Shown piece by piece: positions 11,131-22,069 of a DNA stretch of 64,000 bases. The notes beneath the pieces were generated by a model. That model was not told the DNA's origin. It saw only the letters and a list, made by a program, of their open reading frames with translations, and searched no databases. The DNA comes from Imbricaverruca yamaguchii. Lineage: Eukaryota; Arthropoda; Thecostraca; Neoverrucidae. Position numbers and translations under genes: made by a program. The stretch covers positions 62,001 to 126,000 of the forward strand of contig JAOTOL010001242.1 in assembly GCA_034440575.1 (NCBI GenBank), read 5' to 3'. The stretch's first letter is position 1, and each line of letters begins with the position of its first letter.

Positions 11131-12243
11131 CCTGCGGTGGCACAGGTCACCAGTGATCACCAGTTTAACACAGTCATAGTGCATGTAGGGGTAAATAACA
11201 TAGGTCATACTAGGAGCGAGGAGCTTCTGCGGGAGTACAGGGCCCTTCTGGCCACCCTGAAGGGTACCAATAGAGTGCTTGTAACAGGAATTTTGCCTAG
11301 GGCTAGAGCCTCCCCTGAGTGGAGCTCTAGGGCACTGGCAGCTAACGCCAGGGTAGGAAAGCTCTGCCAGGAGCTAGGTTTTACATTTGTAGACGAGTGG
11401 AGCAGGTTTTATGCATCGTGGGACCTCTATCAGAGGGATGGCCTGCACTTTTCTGAGAAGGAGGTCCATGTGTTAGGCAAAGTATATGAGCATGTCCTTC
11501 AGGGAAACTAGGAAATGGGGTGGGGAGGGATGAAATTGCATTGCCAACTCAGGAATATTCCAATAGTGTCAGCCAAGGCAACAGAACCTCAAAGTCTGCA
11601 AATAGGGACAGTAGCAACTCAAGGGGACAGAGTTATAGTTCATCTAGTGATAAAAGAACTCCTCAATATGAAAAAGCCAAAGATGGTTATGGAGCATTTG
11701 TTAAGTGTTTAATGTTTAATGCTCAGAGTATCCGTTCCAAATTTGATGAGTTCAAGTGTTATGTTGCTGAGGAGGAACCGGATTTTGTTTGCATTACGGA
11801 GGCATGGGTCAGTGAAGGGTATTTTGGAGATAACTTACATGACTATGAGATCCAGGGATACAATATGTTTTCGTGCAATAGAGGTCCAGCAATGAAAGGG
11901 GGTGGTGTAATGCTCTATATGAATAGCTTATTCAGTTCTCAAAAAGTAGCAGGTGGGGATAAAAATGTGTCTGTGGAGTCCATTTGGCTTGATGTCACTG
12001 TGGGAAAAGGCAACAGCAATACTCTTAGGATAGGAGCTTTCTACCGATCAGGAACCCTGCCACATTCTCAGCAACTGGAGCTTGACAAGGTGATTTGTAA
12101 GGAAATCAGTAGAAACTTTAAGAGGAAGTGCCTTATTCTCGGTGACTTTAATCTAAAAGGTTATGAAAATGCTGGTGTTGGCTCCCCATCATGCAAAATG
12201 TTCCGGAAATGCCTTGAAGAGGACCTGTTCTTACACCAGTTTG
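11131..12243 (+). pseudogene. CR1 ORF1 esterase end and ORF2 endonuclease N-terminus (inverted part)
   Basis: 11137-11511 encodes the C-terminal part of an SGNH/GDSL-like esterase, a domain known from CR1 ORF1. HVGVNNI matches block III, and DGLHFSEKE holds the block V Asp-x-x-His. The Ser block is lost upstream. A second frame (11520-12243) carries the ORF2 start: LMFNAQSIRSKFDEF (catalytic Asn block), FVCITEAWVSEGYF (catalytic Glu), GGGVMLYM and LILGDFNLKGYE. It is cut at LHQFV at 12243. Confidence 0.85.
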
Positions 12244-12932
12244 TGTGTCGCAAAGGTATGGCCTATTCTCAATCGACAGAGTATTACTTCTTCCCGACGA
12301 TTGGTTCGGTGAGAGGATAGCCATTTTCCTAGTGTCGGTTTTAAAACCCTGAGCTTACTACACTTCGAATTCCAGGATCGTTGCCATTCTGACCGTATAC
12401 TTAACAATATGGTAGGGTATATATATCTTGGAGGGAGCCGTAGATGGACCACACGGCCATTGCTAAAGGGGTCTTTGGCGGTTATGTCAGCAGCTTCGTT
12501 TCCCGCGAGTCCCACATGGCTAGGAATCCAGCAGAACACGATATTTCTTTCGATGTCATGTAAGGATTTTACTATTTTCATAATCCTCCGAACAAGTCGG
12601 TTATCCTGGTTAAAGATGTTCAGTGCCTGGAGACTGCTCAGAGAGTCTGTGAAAACCACATGCTTTGTGGACAGATCTTTCTGTATAAAATAGAGGGCTT
12701 GCAGAATGGCATACAGTTCGGCAGTAAAAATCGAGGCTTGCATCGGTAAACAAAAAGATCGAACACCTTGTGGACTTACGCAAGCACACCCGACACCAGA
12801 GACCGACTTTGAGCCGTGTGTGTAAATGTGCGAAAAGTCGTGATATTCATGTATCTTTTCCATTAACATGCGGAGTTCCTCTGGGTTTACCCGTCCTTTC
12901 TTTGAGCAGGTCAAAGCCACGACAGTCTTCAC
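12244..12932 (-). pseudogene. LINE B RNase H domain, truncated by CR1 insertion
   Basis: The RNase H fold is clear: HIYTHGSKSVSGVGC, AELYAILQAL, VVFTDSLSSLQAL, FCWIPSHVGLAGNEAADITAK. The first catalytic position reads THGS where the family has TDGS, so the metal-binding Asp is His in this copy. The other three acidic residues are present. After EEVILCRLRIGHTFATH the frame runs into the CR1 insertion and stops. The native continuation is at 8757-8586. Confidence 0.85.
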
Positions 12933-12944
12933 TGGGACAGCATG

Positions 12945-14150
12945 CTAAGGGGGAGTGCTCGGCGTGATTACACGTCCTATGGAACGCGGCCGGATATTAC
13001 ATTCTCGAAGAATCGAAAACATACGAGTGGAAAACGGTAACGCACGCTGAGCCCTGTGACGTGCTCTTGATGTTTCTGAAAATATCCACCGATAGGCTGG
13101 ATTGTTCCGGTCTTGTGCGACATTGCATGCGTATCTCGCGCCCAGTAACTTACAGCGTAGCGAAAGAGGTGGCTCGTCTACTTCTACCATTACACTAGCA
13201 GCCGGTGAGGTGCGAAAGGCTCCAGTAGAAATGCGAAGAGCTGCATCGTGGATCACATCAAGGCGACGCTTGGTTGTGGCACACGCTCCGTCATAAATAA
13301 AACATCCATGGTCAATTTTAGAACGCACGAGCGAACGATACATAAGAAGCAAGGTAGATCTATCTGCTCCATACGAACATCTAGAGACTGTACGCATTAC
13401 CTGTAGTCGCTTTGCACATTTTTGTGCAAGATCGTTGATGTGGGTGGTGCATGTCAGACGGCGATCCATCCACACACCCAGAAACTTGGCAGCTGGCTTG
13501 AATGGTATATGGCGTCCATTGAGCATAATTACGGGGTCAGTACAGGAGCGTTTGCGGCAGAAGTGGATAGCGATGGTTTTCGATGAAGACATAACGAAAC
13601 CGGTTTTGTTGCACCAATCCTGCAACTTCCGAACAACCATCTGGAGGTGTCTCTCAACCGTGTGCACAGAGCGTGAAGGACCATATGGCGAAATCATCCA
13701 CGAAAAGCGCTCTCCCTACGGAAGTTGACAGTAATGTACTCACGTCATTAATTGAAATAGCAAACAATGCAACGCTTAGTACGCTCCCCTGCGGGACTTC
13801 CTTAACTTGTGAAAAAATGCCAGATAGTTTCCTATTCTGACGCGAAACGTTCTGGAAGACAGAAAATTGGACAAGAAGACACCCATGGGACCTCTGATTC
13901 CCATATTGTGGAGCTTCATCAGGATCCCGTGACGCCACGTCGCATCATATGCGCCGTCGATGTAAAAAAATATTACTGCTGTATGGTGGCGTTTCATAAA
14001 CCCAGAGCGCACAACCGAGTCGAGTGTTAAAATTTGGTCAAGTGTGCTACGGTGTTTTCGGAATCCACTCTGCATCACAGTAAGTAAATTGTTACGTTCC
14101 AAAAACCTCATCAATCGGACATTCACCATTTTTTCAAACAATTTACACAG
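12945..14150 (-). pseudogene. LINE B reverse transcriptase core and thumb
   Basis: Three overlapping frames carry consecutive RT blocks: FEKMVNVRLMRFLERNNLL, SGFRKHRSTLDQILTLDSV and YIDGAYDATWRHGIL (14141-13776); EVPQGSVLSVALFAISINDV and catalytic FVDDFAIWSF (13938-13654); the thumb with FLGVWMDRRLTCTTHINDL (13697-12945). The frame changes show at least two indels. The catalytic aspartates of FVDD are present, but this copy cannot make the enzyme. Confidence 0.85.
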
Positions 14151-14208
14151 GGAGCAGGGCAGTGAGATGGGACGGTAATGTAATGGATACGTGCCTGATT
14201 TACTTGGT

Positions 14209-15690
14209 TTACGTATGGGTACTAAAATTGCCTCCCGCCATGAAGGTGGAAATGTGCCGGATGTCCATATTACATTTAGTGCTTACAAGTGTTTCTAAAG
14301 CAGCAGCTAGTAAACGTTTTATGATATCATTATGCAGAGTGTCGGGGCCCTCTACCACGCTGTTGAATGTGCCGATCGCCGCAGTTAATTCAGAAATGGA
14401 GAATGGCATGTTATACTGGAAGACGTCTGTAGTGGAAAAATCAAGAGTACGTGCCTCGCACCGATCCTTGTGTCTCAAAAATTGCTCGTTATATGTGTTT
14501 TCCGAGCGTGCGGACAAGCCACACCACATCTTGTCAGCCACTTCTTCTGGGTCGATGATGTCCTGTCCTGCCATATGCAAGACGGGGAGAGGAACTGGGT
14601 CGTGTTTCCCAGAGAAACGCTTAATACGGGACCATACGGTAGACAGTGACGTGGAACGATTTAACGTGCTTACATACGATTTCCACGAGTCTCGTTTCGC
14701 CTCGACAATAATACGTCGCGCGAGCGCTCGTGCTTTGCGGAAAGCTATTAAATTGTACGTGCAGCTATTATTGTTAAATGTACGGAATGCCCTCTTCCTA
14801 GCACGGATAGCATCCAGGCACTTATCGGACCACCATGGGACTGGTGCTCGAATTGACGTCCCCGAAGACCGAGGGATGTGGCGCTGGGCACTCTGCACAG
14901 TTGCCGAAGTTAATGTTTCTATGGAAATAACGGATTCATCGGAGTGGTCGCGGAGCGTGCTTTCAAGGTGACCTTGGAAAGCTTCCCAGTCGGCTCGGTG
15001 AAATATCAACTTTGAAGGTCGTCGGCTAACCGTAAGTCGATTAATGAAATGGGAGTAAACAGGAGAGTGGTCGCTGTTATGTGGATCGCTATCAACCGAC
15101 CATCCTAAGACAGGGGGAATTTCTGGACCGCAGAGAGTGAGGTCTAGCACGGACGTCTGATCAGTCGGTAGTGTAATATGTGTTGGTGTTCCCGTGTTAA
15201 GAATGCAGAAAGAGAAATCGCTTATAAAACGTTCGATTGCACGCCAACGGTTAATAATCTTTGTTGAGCCCCAAAAAGAGTGGTGCGCATTAAAATCGCC
15301 ACACACTATCACCGGTGGTGTGAGTTGAGCCACAGTTTCAGAAAGATCGGAAAGTGGAAACAGTCTGCCCGGTGGTAGGTATATGCTACACATAGAAACG
15401 GCATGGTGATTTATTACTACACGAGCAGCAATGCACTGAATATTTGAAGAGAGGAACATGTGTGAATGGGAGAGAGTTGTGCACAGCAACGAACACACCG
15501 CCATGTAACACAGTGCTAGACGATACATCTATCCGTAAAACGGTGTAATTTTTTAGATGAAACCGAGTACCTGGAGCTAGTTTTGTTTCCTGGATACATA
15601 CTACCAATGGCGTACGGGAACTTAAAAGATGCCGGAGGTCACTGAAGCTGGATTTGATTCCCCTACAGTTCCACTGTAAAACTACTTTAT
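14209..15690 (-). pseudogene. LINE B endonuclease and N-terminal RT
   Basis: APE-type endonuclease followed by the RT N-terminal extension. Motifs seen: QWNCRGI at the very start (about 15680), QETKLAPGTRFHLKNY, CSIYLPPG, VIVCGDFNAHHSFWGSTKII, LNTGTPTHITLPTDQTSVLDL and HNSDHSPVYSHF with the catalytic SDH. Then come WWSDKCLDAIRARKRAFRTF and, near the end, EGPDTLHNDIIKRLLAAALE, the RT block-1 equivalent. A frame change near 15528-15560 and another at about 14210 break the gene. Confidence 0.85.
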
Positions 15691-15699
15691 GGGTAAGTC

Positions 15700-16710
15700 A
15701 ATACAGAAAAACATGTGCGTTGAAGAGGGAGATAAATTAAGTAAAATGACTAGTGTATATCAAGAACCCAGTGACATGTCGAAAGTGAGCGACAGGACTA
15801 AGATGTCTAAAATGAGGTTCAGCGATTATCGTCTGCACACTGTTTCGAGTGGGTGTCCTGATATGCACCGAGCGAGGATGTCCTTGGGCGCGATCGTAGT
15901 GTAGCCCCCTCAGGGGGTGACGCCGTGCAGGGAAACACGCGCTTCTCAGCGCGCGCCATGCCGCTCGGCCCAGTCGCCGGTGGGGGTTCAAGCCAGGCGG
16001 CGGTGGTGGCGGACCCATCGACCTAGACGGCCCAGTCGGGCCCTCGACTCGCCTGCGTGGCGAAGGTGTACCCGCCGAAGGCGGAGGCGTCACTGCAGGT
16101 TGATGGTCCGTGGGTTCCGGGCTCGGAGAAACTGGTAGCCGACGGGCTGTACGTCCACGGTCCCCCAAGTCCGGGGCTCCGGGGCGCACTGCAACTCGTG
16201 GGACGCTTGGCGTAACTGCCAAGGGGTGTCCAGATGCATGGGGGAGAGAGCGCGTGGCCGGCTTGGATGTTGAAGTCTGGTATGACGCTGTGGTGTTGGT
16301 GGGAGGCGATGATGTAGTCACCGGTGACTTTGTGGGACGCTTCCTCCTCTGCACTTCACGCCACTCACCCCCTCCTGCCCCAGGGGCGCTGTGGAGGGCG
16401 AGTCAGCATTCGGCGGTGCCTGTTTCTTGCCCGGGACTGTGGGAGCCTGCTCAGGGAGCGTGGAAGAGATAACCGCGGTACCACCCACATGTCTGTCATA
16501 TACGCGTGACCAGACCAAAGAGAAGCCGCAATCGGCGCCTCCCCGGGCTTCCACAGGACCCTCGGAAGTGTCGGCAGTTGCACACGAGGAGGGCGGCAAG
16601 TGGACGGTGGTCCAACGATAAAAAACCACCAAGTCCCTGAACGCCCCATCCACCAACTCCACTACTCCCACTCCCACAACAACCCACTCCACCCAAACAT
16701 CCCCACAGTC
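15700..16710 (-). other. GC-rich 5' region of LINE B, proline-rich frame
   Basis: Upstream of the LINE B endonuclease, the minus strand has an open frame (16354-15737) rich in Pro, Arg, Ser and Thr (for example GPTGPSRSMGPPPPPPGLNP). It could be the C-terminal end of ORF1, but no zinc knuckle or RRM-like block is visible, so this is only positional inference. The compositional bias alone can keep such frames open. Confidence 0.35.
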
Positions 16711-16713
16711 CAT

Positions 16714-16747
<34 letters not shown>

Positions 16748-16765
16748 CGCCGGAGGAGGAGGCAC

Positions 16766-17493
<728 letters not shown>

Positions 17494-17689
17494 CCCTTTC
17501 AACGCTCACCAGTGCACCGTCGCGATGCATCCCCGTAACGCCTCCGTTTGGGGACCGAACCGTCAGTGTCCGCCAAGTAGCCCCAGCTCTGGGACGCATA
17601 TGCCGCAACGCATCTCCGAGCGCACGTGCGACAACAATTTCCAAGGTAACCGCTTCACCCTCACACGCGGCCGCCGCGCTGGAATTTGA

Positions 17690-19310
17690 AGAAAGTAAAC
17701 TGGACTCGGTTTGAATCAGATGTACGTGACGTTCTTACTCGTGACATTGGAAATCATTGCACCTAACCCGATGATTGTACAGCACGACTCCTCCAGTGCG
17801 CCCATACATGCATACATGCACTTCTGGCACCGCGCGCCGCACCCAAGTCTCCTGGTGGACCGACGAATGCGCGACGTCTATCCGCGCGCGCAATAGGGCG
17901 CTCAGGCTCTTCAGGAACCACTGTACCACCGAAAACATGCTAGGATTCAAAGAGGCCAGAGCTGTCGCGATGCGCACGATAAGGGCAGCAAAAGGAATAT
18001 CCTAGAGAGTATGTAGGCGGGATGAACCGGTTTACCCCCACTTCACAGGTGTGGACTGGAATAAAACGTATATCTGGGCGGCTCTTCCAGTCCACTACCA
18101 GTGCTGCATGTTCAAGGCCGAACAATCGCTCACCCACTTGACGTGGCCAACGAGATCATCAACGCCCTAACCGAGCGGAGTGAAGATAGCAAAGCCGACC
18201 CTAGATTTCTACAACATAAACGTAGGTGCGAGTTAAATCCTATCGACTTTTCCACCATAACACAACAACCTTATAATCAACAATTTACTGTGGGGGAACT
18301 GAAGCACGCATACGTTCAGATGCGTGCTTCAGATTCAGAATCAGAACGCATTAATACGTTCTGATATGTCTCAGAGGGGCCGGATGCCATACATAACGAC
18401 ATGCGAAAGCATCTTCCTTCAAGTGTTATTGATGTACTCATGGTTTCCTTTAACGACATATGGGAAAAGGAGGCTTCTCGTGCACTTGGCGCGAGGCCAG
18501 TGATCACGATTTTGAAGCCTGGGAAAAGTGGTCTGGAAGCACTCCACTACAGATCCATTTCGCTGACATCGTTGCTTTGAGATTTGATGGGGAAATGGTC
18601 AATATGCGTTTAACATGAGTTTTAGAGCAACTTCTCAAATGCCCAGTGCAGTTTCCGAAAAAAAACTATCCGCAGTTGACCATGTTTTAGCTTTGGACAC
18701 CGCTGTCCGTGCTGCTTTTAAGGATCACAAGCACGCAGGTGCCGTGTTTTTTTTCGACGTGGAGGCCCCCTATGACACCGCCTGGCGTCACGGCATTCTG
18801 ATGAAGTTGTGGGAATATGGCGTTAGAGGACCCATGGGAATATTTATCAGAAACTTCTTAGTTAATCGGCGCTTCCGCGTCCAACTTGGTGACCAGTCAT
18901 CAGGGAAATGCGCGCCTACGAACGGAGTTCCACAAGGAAGTGTACTTAGTGTGTCCCTGTTTGGAATGCTAATCAATGATATTGGAAAGAGGCTACCAGA
19001 AAACATTGGACGCTCACTCTTCGTGGATGACTTGGCAATTTGGCTCTCAGCTTATCGTACACTATCTCTGAACCGACGGCTACAGCCGGCTATACACCAC
19101 CCTGAAGACCCGAGCTACCGAAGCGGGCTTCAATTTTCGGCAGAAAAAAGGTCGGTGTACACTTTTGTCGCCGACGGTCGTGCTTCTCTGAACTGTCGCT
19201 CCAACTATATGGGAAACCAATCCCGCTGCGACCTTCCGCCAAGTTCGTCGGGGTCTTTCTATAGCAGTTTGACCTACGGAGACCACCATAAATATTTGCG
19301 TCAGCGCTGT
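17690..19310 (+). mobile_element. Second copy of LINE B family, plus strand
   Basis: 5'-truncated copy starting near NWTRFESDV at the end of the endonuclease region. Matching blocks: WWTDECATSIRARNRALRLF, FLQHKRRCELNPIDFST, VDHVLALDTAVRAAFKDHKH, DVEAPYDTAWRHGILMKLWE, VRGPMGIFIRNFLVNRRFRV, GVPQGSVLSVSLFGMLINDI and FVDDLAIWLSAY (FVDD at about 19020). Several frameshifts and a small duplication near 18306-18360 break it. It lies head to head with LINE B at 15700, with the CCG tract between. A piggyBac fragment interrupts it at about 19311. Confidence 0.85.
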
Positions 19311-20000
19311 TTCAGGGCTCGACATCGACAAGACGGATGACATCAAGAACAGCGGCCGGAACGTTACAATGAACAGGTAAGATGTGAAAAATACAGCCGG
19401 TTTCTTGAAAATAAATGGCTATCAGCCATTTATTCGTTACTTTTTCATACATTATGCTATTTTCGTCTCTCTCTAAAGACAGGTCCTGCCCCCGCCCGGA
19501 AACAAGCCTCTGATGAGACATGCGTTTTCCTACGAACTGCGTAACTACTTGTGCTTAAAATGTAGTCTTGGTTTTGCTCAAAGTACGCAAATCACGAGTT
19601 CTGATACAATCAATTTATCGCTTTTTTTTCTTCTTCAGGTACTTCACGTTAATCCCGACCATCGAAGAGCTCCGGGCCGAGAAGCGCCTATCAGCGGTCG
19701 GTACCCTAAACCGCAACAAGCGTCTACTGCCAAGGGAAATGACAGACCCACGCAACCGGGAAGCTGAAAGCTCCAAAATCTGTTTCCGAAACGGCATCCA
19801 GCTGGTGTCATATTGCCCAAAGCCGGGTAAGTTAGTGCTGGTGGCCTCGTCCCAGCACAAGCTCCCGCTGGTGGACTCCCGCAGCGGGAAACCAGAGGTG
19901 GTATTATACTACAATTCAACGAAGGGGGGTGTCGACGTGTGCGACATCATCGCCAACCATATGTGTAACGCGTCCGTGCGCAGGTGTTACAGGTCTTGAG
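19311..20000 (+). pseudogene. piggyBac-family transposase fragment with an intron
   Basis: An exon end DDIKNSGRNVTMN (to 19377) is followed by a consensus donor CAG|GTAAGA, a 261-bp intron, and an acceptor after a long pyrimidine tract (TTCTTCAG|G, 19638/19639). The second exon reads YFTLIPTIEELRAEK, GTLNRNKRLLPREM, KPGKLVLVASSQHK and YYNSTKGGVDVCD. Joining the exons restores NVTMNRYFTLIP in phase. The third catalytic Asp (GGVD) is present, and the N-terminal half and the C-terminal Cys-rich region are absent. No TTAA-flanked ends are seen. It belongs to a different lineage from the piggyBac at 41850. Confidence 0.8.
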
Positions 20001-20054
20001 ATATTGTGAATATCTGAGATCAAACGAATAGGGTGAATACTGGCCATCGTCTTC

Positions 20055-20317
20055 GAGGCAAGTACGAGCGGAGCAAGTGACGTTGGTGCGACTCCGAATC
20101 GGCCACACCTACACCACACTGCCACCTCCTCAAAAATGAAGACAAGCCAGTATGCCCACGATGCAATTCTCCACTAACGGTACATCACATTCTTGCATGT
20201 CAGCACTACGCGCAAGAGAGAGCCCAGTACCTTGGAACGAACATGACCTTCCCCAGTCTCCTTCGAGACGACTCAGACTGCTTAGGAAAAGTGTGTCGCT
20301 ACTTTAGGGAAATGTGA
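20055..20317 (+). pseudogene. C-terminus of the second LINE B copy
   Basis: After the piggyBac fragment the plus strand reads VRLRIGHTYTT, then with one frameshift at about 20110 HCHLLKNEDKPVCPRC and LTVHHILAC, and ends CRYFREM with a TGA at 20315-20317. This matches the LINE B C-terminus at 8586-8757. The RNase H domain between 19310 and this segment is missing, so material was lost when or after the piggyBac fragment arrived. Confidence 0.85.
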
Positions 20318-20521
20318 TTTTTGATAATATATTCAGGTCAGTAAAAATCAGCCACCCAATTACAACACTGAGACTTGGGACTGACTAAGTAGTTCTCTGT
20401 TCTGTTATGGGCGCTAAATGATCTACCATGGTCGATGTGCCCTAAAACCCTAATCACACTGCTACTGGCAGGGTCCTAGTCCACAGGGAGATGCGAACAG
20501 GAGAGTACCCCACCGTTTCAC

Positions 20522-20665
20522 GTTTGCGCGCAGACCCTTGGGTGGTTCGTTGGTTATCTTGACTCCGTTCTGCAGCACGGCGACCGGAAAATGTTCGGCT
20601 GGGTATGACGTAAGCCACAGACGGAAGTCTGGATGTGTTGTGTCCGGAGTGAGTTCTTCACACAC
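20522..20665 (-). CDS. Dynein heavy chain exon 9 of window (AAA6/C-terminal)
   Basis: 144 bp, 48 codons, phase 0 at both ends. Acceptor GTGACAG|GTGTGTGAAG, donor GCAAAC|GTGAAA. Encodes [40 protein letters not shown] and PPKGLRAN. The acceptor and the first five codons (VCEEL) are repeated in a minisatellite extending into the upstream intron. The rest of the C-terminal domain is not in the window. Confidence 0.96.
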
Positions 20666-20960
20666 CTGTCACAGGTCACAGGTCAGACTGAGCTCCCCAT
20701 ACACATGCCGCAGGCCATAGGTCAGAATCAACTCCTCATCCACCTACCACCGGTCCCTCGCACACCTGCCGCAAGCAATGAATCAGAGTGAGCTCCTTAC
20801 ACACCTGCCGCCGGTCAGAAGTCAGAATGAGCTCCTCACACACCCGCTGCGGTCACAGGTCAGACTGAGATCACATACCTGTCGGCGGTCACAGGTGAGA
20901 CCGAGCTTCTTACATACCTGTCACCGATCATGGATCAGAAGGAGCGAGTGATACATCTGG
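20651..20960 (-). repeat. 39-bp intronic minisatellite repeating the exon 9 acceptor
   Basis: About eight degenerate units, starting (plus strand) at 20651, 20690, 20729, 20790, 20829, 20867, 20903 and 20942, mostly 39 bp apart. On the minus strand each reads like CAG|GTGTGTGAGGAGCTC followed by a TCTGACCTGTGACC-like spacer. The first unit is the real 3' splice site and start of exon 9 (GTGTGTGAAGAACTC, VCEEL). Unit 20829 still encodes VCEEL; others give VCKEL or VCKKL. Confidence 0.85.
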
Positions 20961-21639
20961 CGCCGTTCATAGCAGGTGAGTCAGAACATGAATAAAGTCA
21001 TGAGACATGCTGCAAACGTGGATATAGCATGTTTTGACTAAAGCTTAGATTTAATAAGATTGATATATTCGCAGCAGAAAATTTGCATCTTTTCACATTA
21101 GAAAGCATAAGTTGTTCCAACATAAGCTTCCATATTGGCTCACAGTGACAGAAAGCAAAAAAGTAAAAAAAAAAAATATATAAAAACGCTCACGGTCTAT
21201 TTTTACTTCAGATATTGCAGTTCAAAGCGTACCGTAGCGCACTCTTCTCCGCAATTTTTTTCTGAGTTATCCAGAACTCGACCTGAAAAACTTCGCTCCA
21301 TGACATGTCGGAGGCGTGTATATATTTTTCACCCGCCGATCGCGGGACTCAATTTAGTTTATGGGACCCATGCTTGTCATGCTACCAATCATACCAGCAT
21401 ACATCGTCAGACTATTGCACAGAGTGGCATTTTGAGGAAAAAATTTTCAGCCAAATAATGACAGTTTAAAAACCATAAAACATGCCACATTTTGCAATGA
21501 ATGGCCTTTGCCACACGTTGCATTGCGAGGTGACGAAAATCAATGAGTTTCGTCTGGTCAACCAGCTGGCAGCTCTGCTGACTCGGAGAGCTCCTTTGGT
21601 CATTACATACACCACAAGTGCCACGCACTGCGACCACAC
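20961..21639. other. Rest of dynein intron 8, nothing recognised
   Basis: AT-rich intron sequence between the minisatellite and exon 8. An A-rich run lies at 21159-21184. No transposon domain or RNA gene is seen. Confidence 0.5.
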
Positions 21640-21792
21640 CTTCTCCAGGCACGGCATCCACGACTTGGCGAGGTGACAATTCTGCAGGACCACCCAGCTG
21701 CCGTTCTTGACGCCGTCCTCCACGATTCGCATGGCGATGGGGCCCTGGCCCTGGCCCAGGGACAGCGACTGCAACTTGGGCCCGCTGAAGCC
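21640..21792 (-). CDS. Dynein heavy chain exon 8 of window (AAA6)
   Basis: 153 bp, 51 codons, phase 0 at both ends. Acceptor GATTTACAG|GGCTTC, donor GAGAAG|GTGTGG. Encodes [40 protein letters not shown] and [19 protein letters not shown] and [10 protein letters not shown] are near-invariant in axonemal dyneins. The open frame extends on both sides into intron. Those extensions show no homology. Confidence 0.96.
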
Positions 21793-22069
21793 CTGTAAAT
21801 CCGAGCACATGTGCAACACGGTCATGTTCGTCAACGTCCGCTGGTATACCATGGTATGTACGTCACTTAGCACAGAGGAACACGCTGACATAGAACACTC
21901 AACAGACACAGAGCGGACAATCCCAACCACACCAGATACCACCCCCGCCCACCAACCACAAAAAACCAGTGATTGATTGATTGATTACACAAAAAAACCA
22001 GTGAAAAAAAAACACAAAAAGACAAAACTCACCTAAGAGACCGCACATATGCGACAACACACAAACAAT

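Larger units (their letters stand above)
8758..12243 (-). mobile_element. CR1-like LINE with 5' inversion (twin priming)
   Basis: The 3' part lies on the minus strand (11130 down to 8758): endonuclease C-terminus, RT, ORF2 tail, 3' UTR and a TTTATGTC-type tail. The 5' part lies on the plus strand (11131-12243): SGNH-like esterase end of ORF1, then the endonuclease N-terminus. The plus segment ends at LHQFV and the minus segment starts at VPEPTRHG, which are adjacent in an uninverted endonuclease. This is the geometry expected from twin-primed reverse transcription. The insertion splits LINE B and is flanked by TGTGTC on both sides (8752-8757 and 12244-12249), a 6-bp target duplication. Confidence 0.9.
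8586..15700 (-). mobile_element. LINE B: RNase H-bearing non-LTR element, split by CR1
   Basis: Read on the minus strand from about 15690: endonuclease (VVLQWNCRGI, CIQETKL, VCGDFNAHHSFWGS), linker (VPWWSDKCLDAIRARKRAF), RT (SGFRKHRSTLDQIL, VPQGSVLS, FVDDFAIW), thumb, RNase H, then the C-terminal knuckle CPRCSNSLTVYHVLVGC at 8586-8757. A CR1 at 8758-12243 separates the RNase H part from the knuckle. Several frameshifts break the RT region (about 14200, 13860 and 13690). A second copy of the same family lies on the plus strand at 17690-20317, with matching peptides such as WRHGILMKL and RIGHT. Confidence 0.88.

Noticed and set aside
20651..20960. CRISPR array
   Set aside because: The repeats are degenerate, contiguous and tied to a dynein splice site in a eukaryotic intron.
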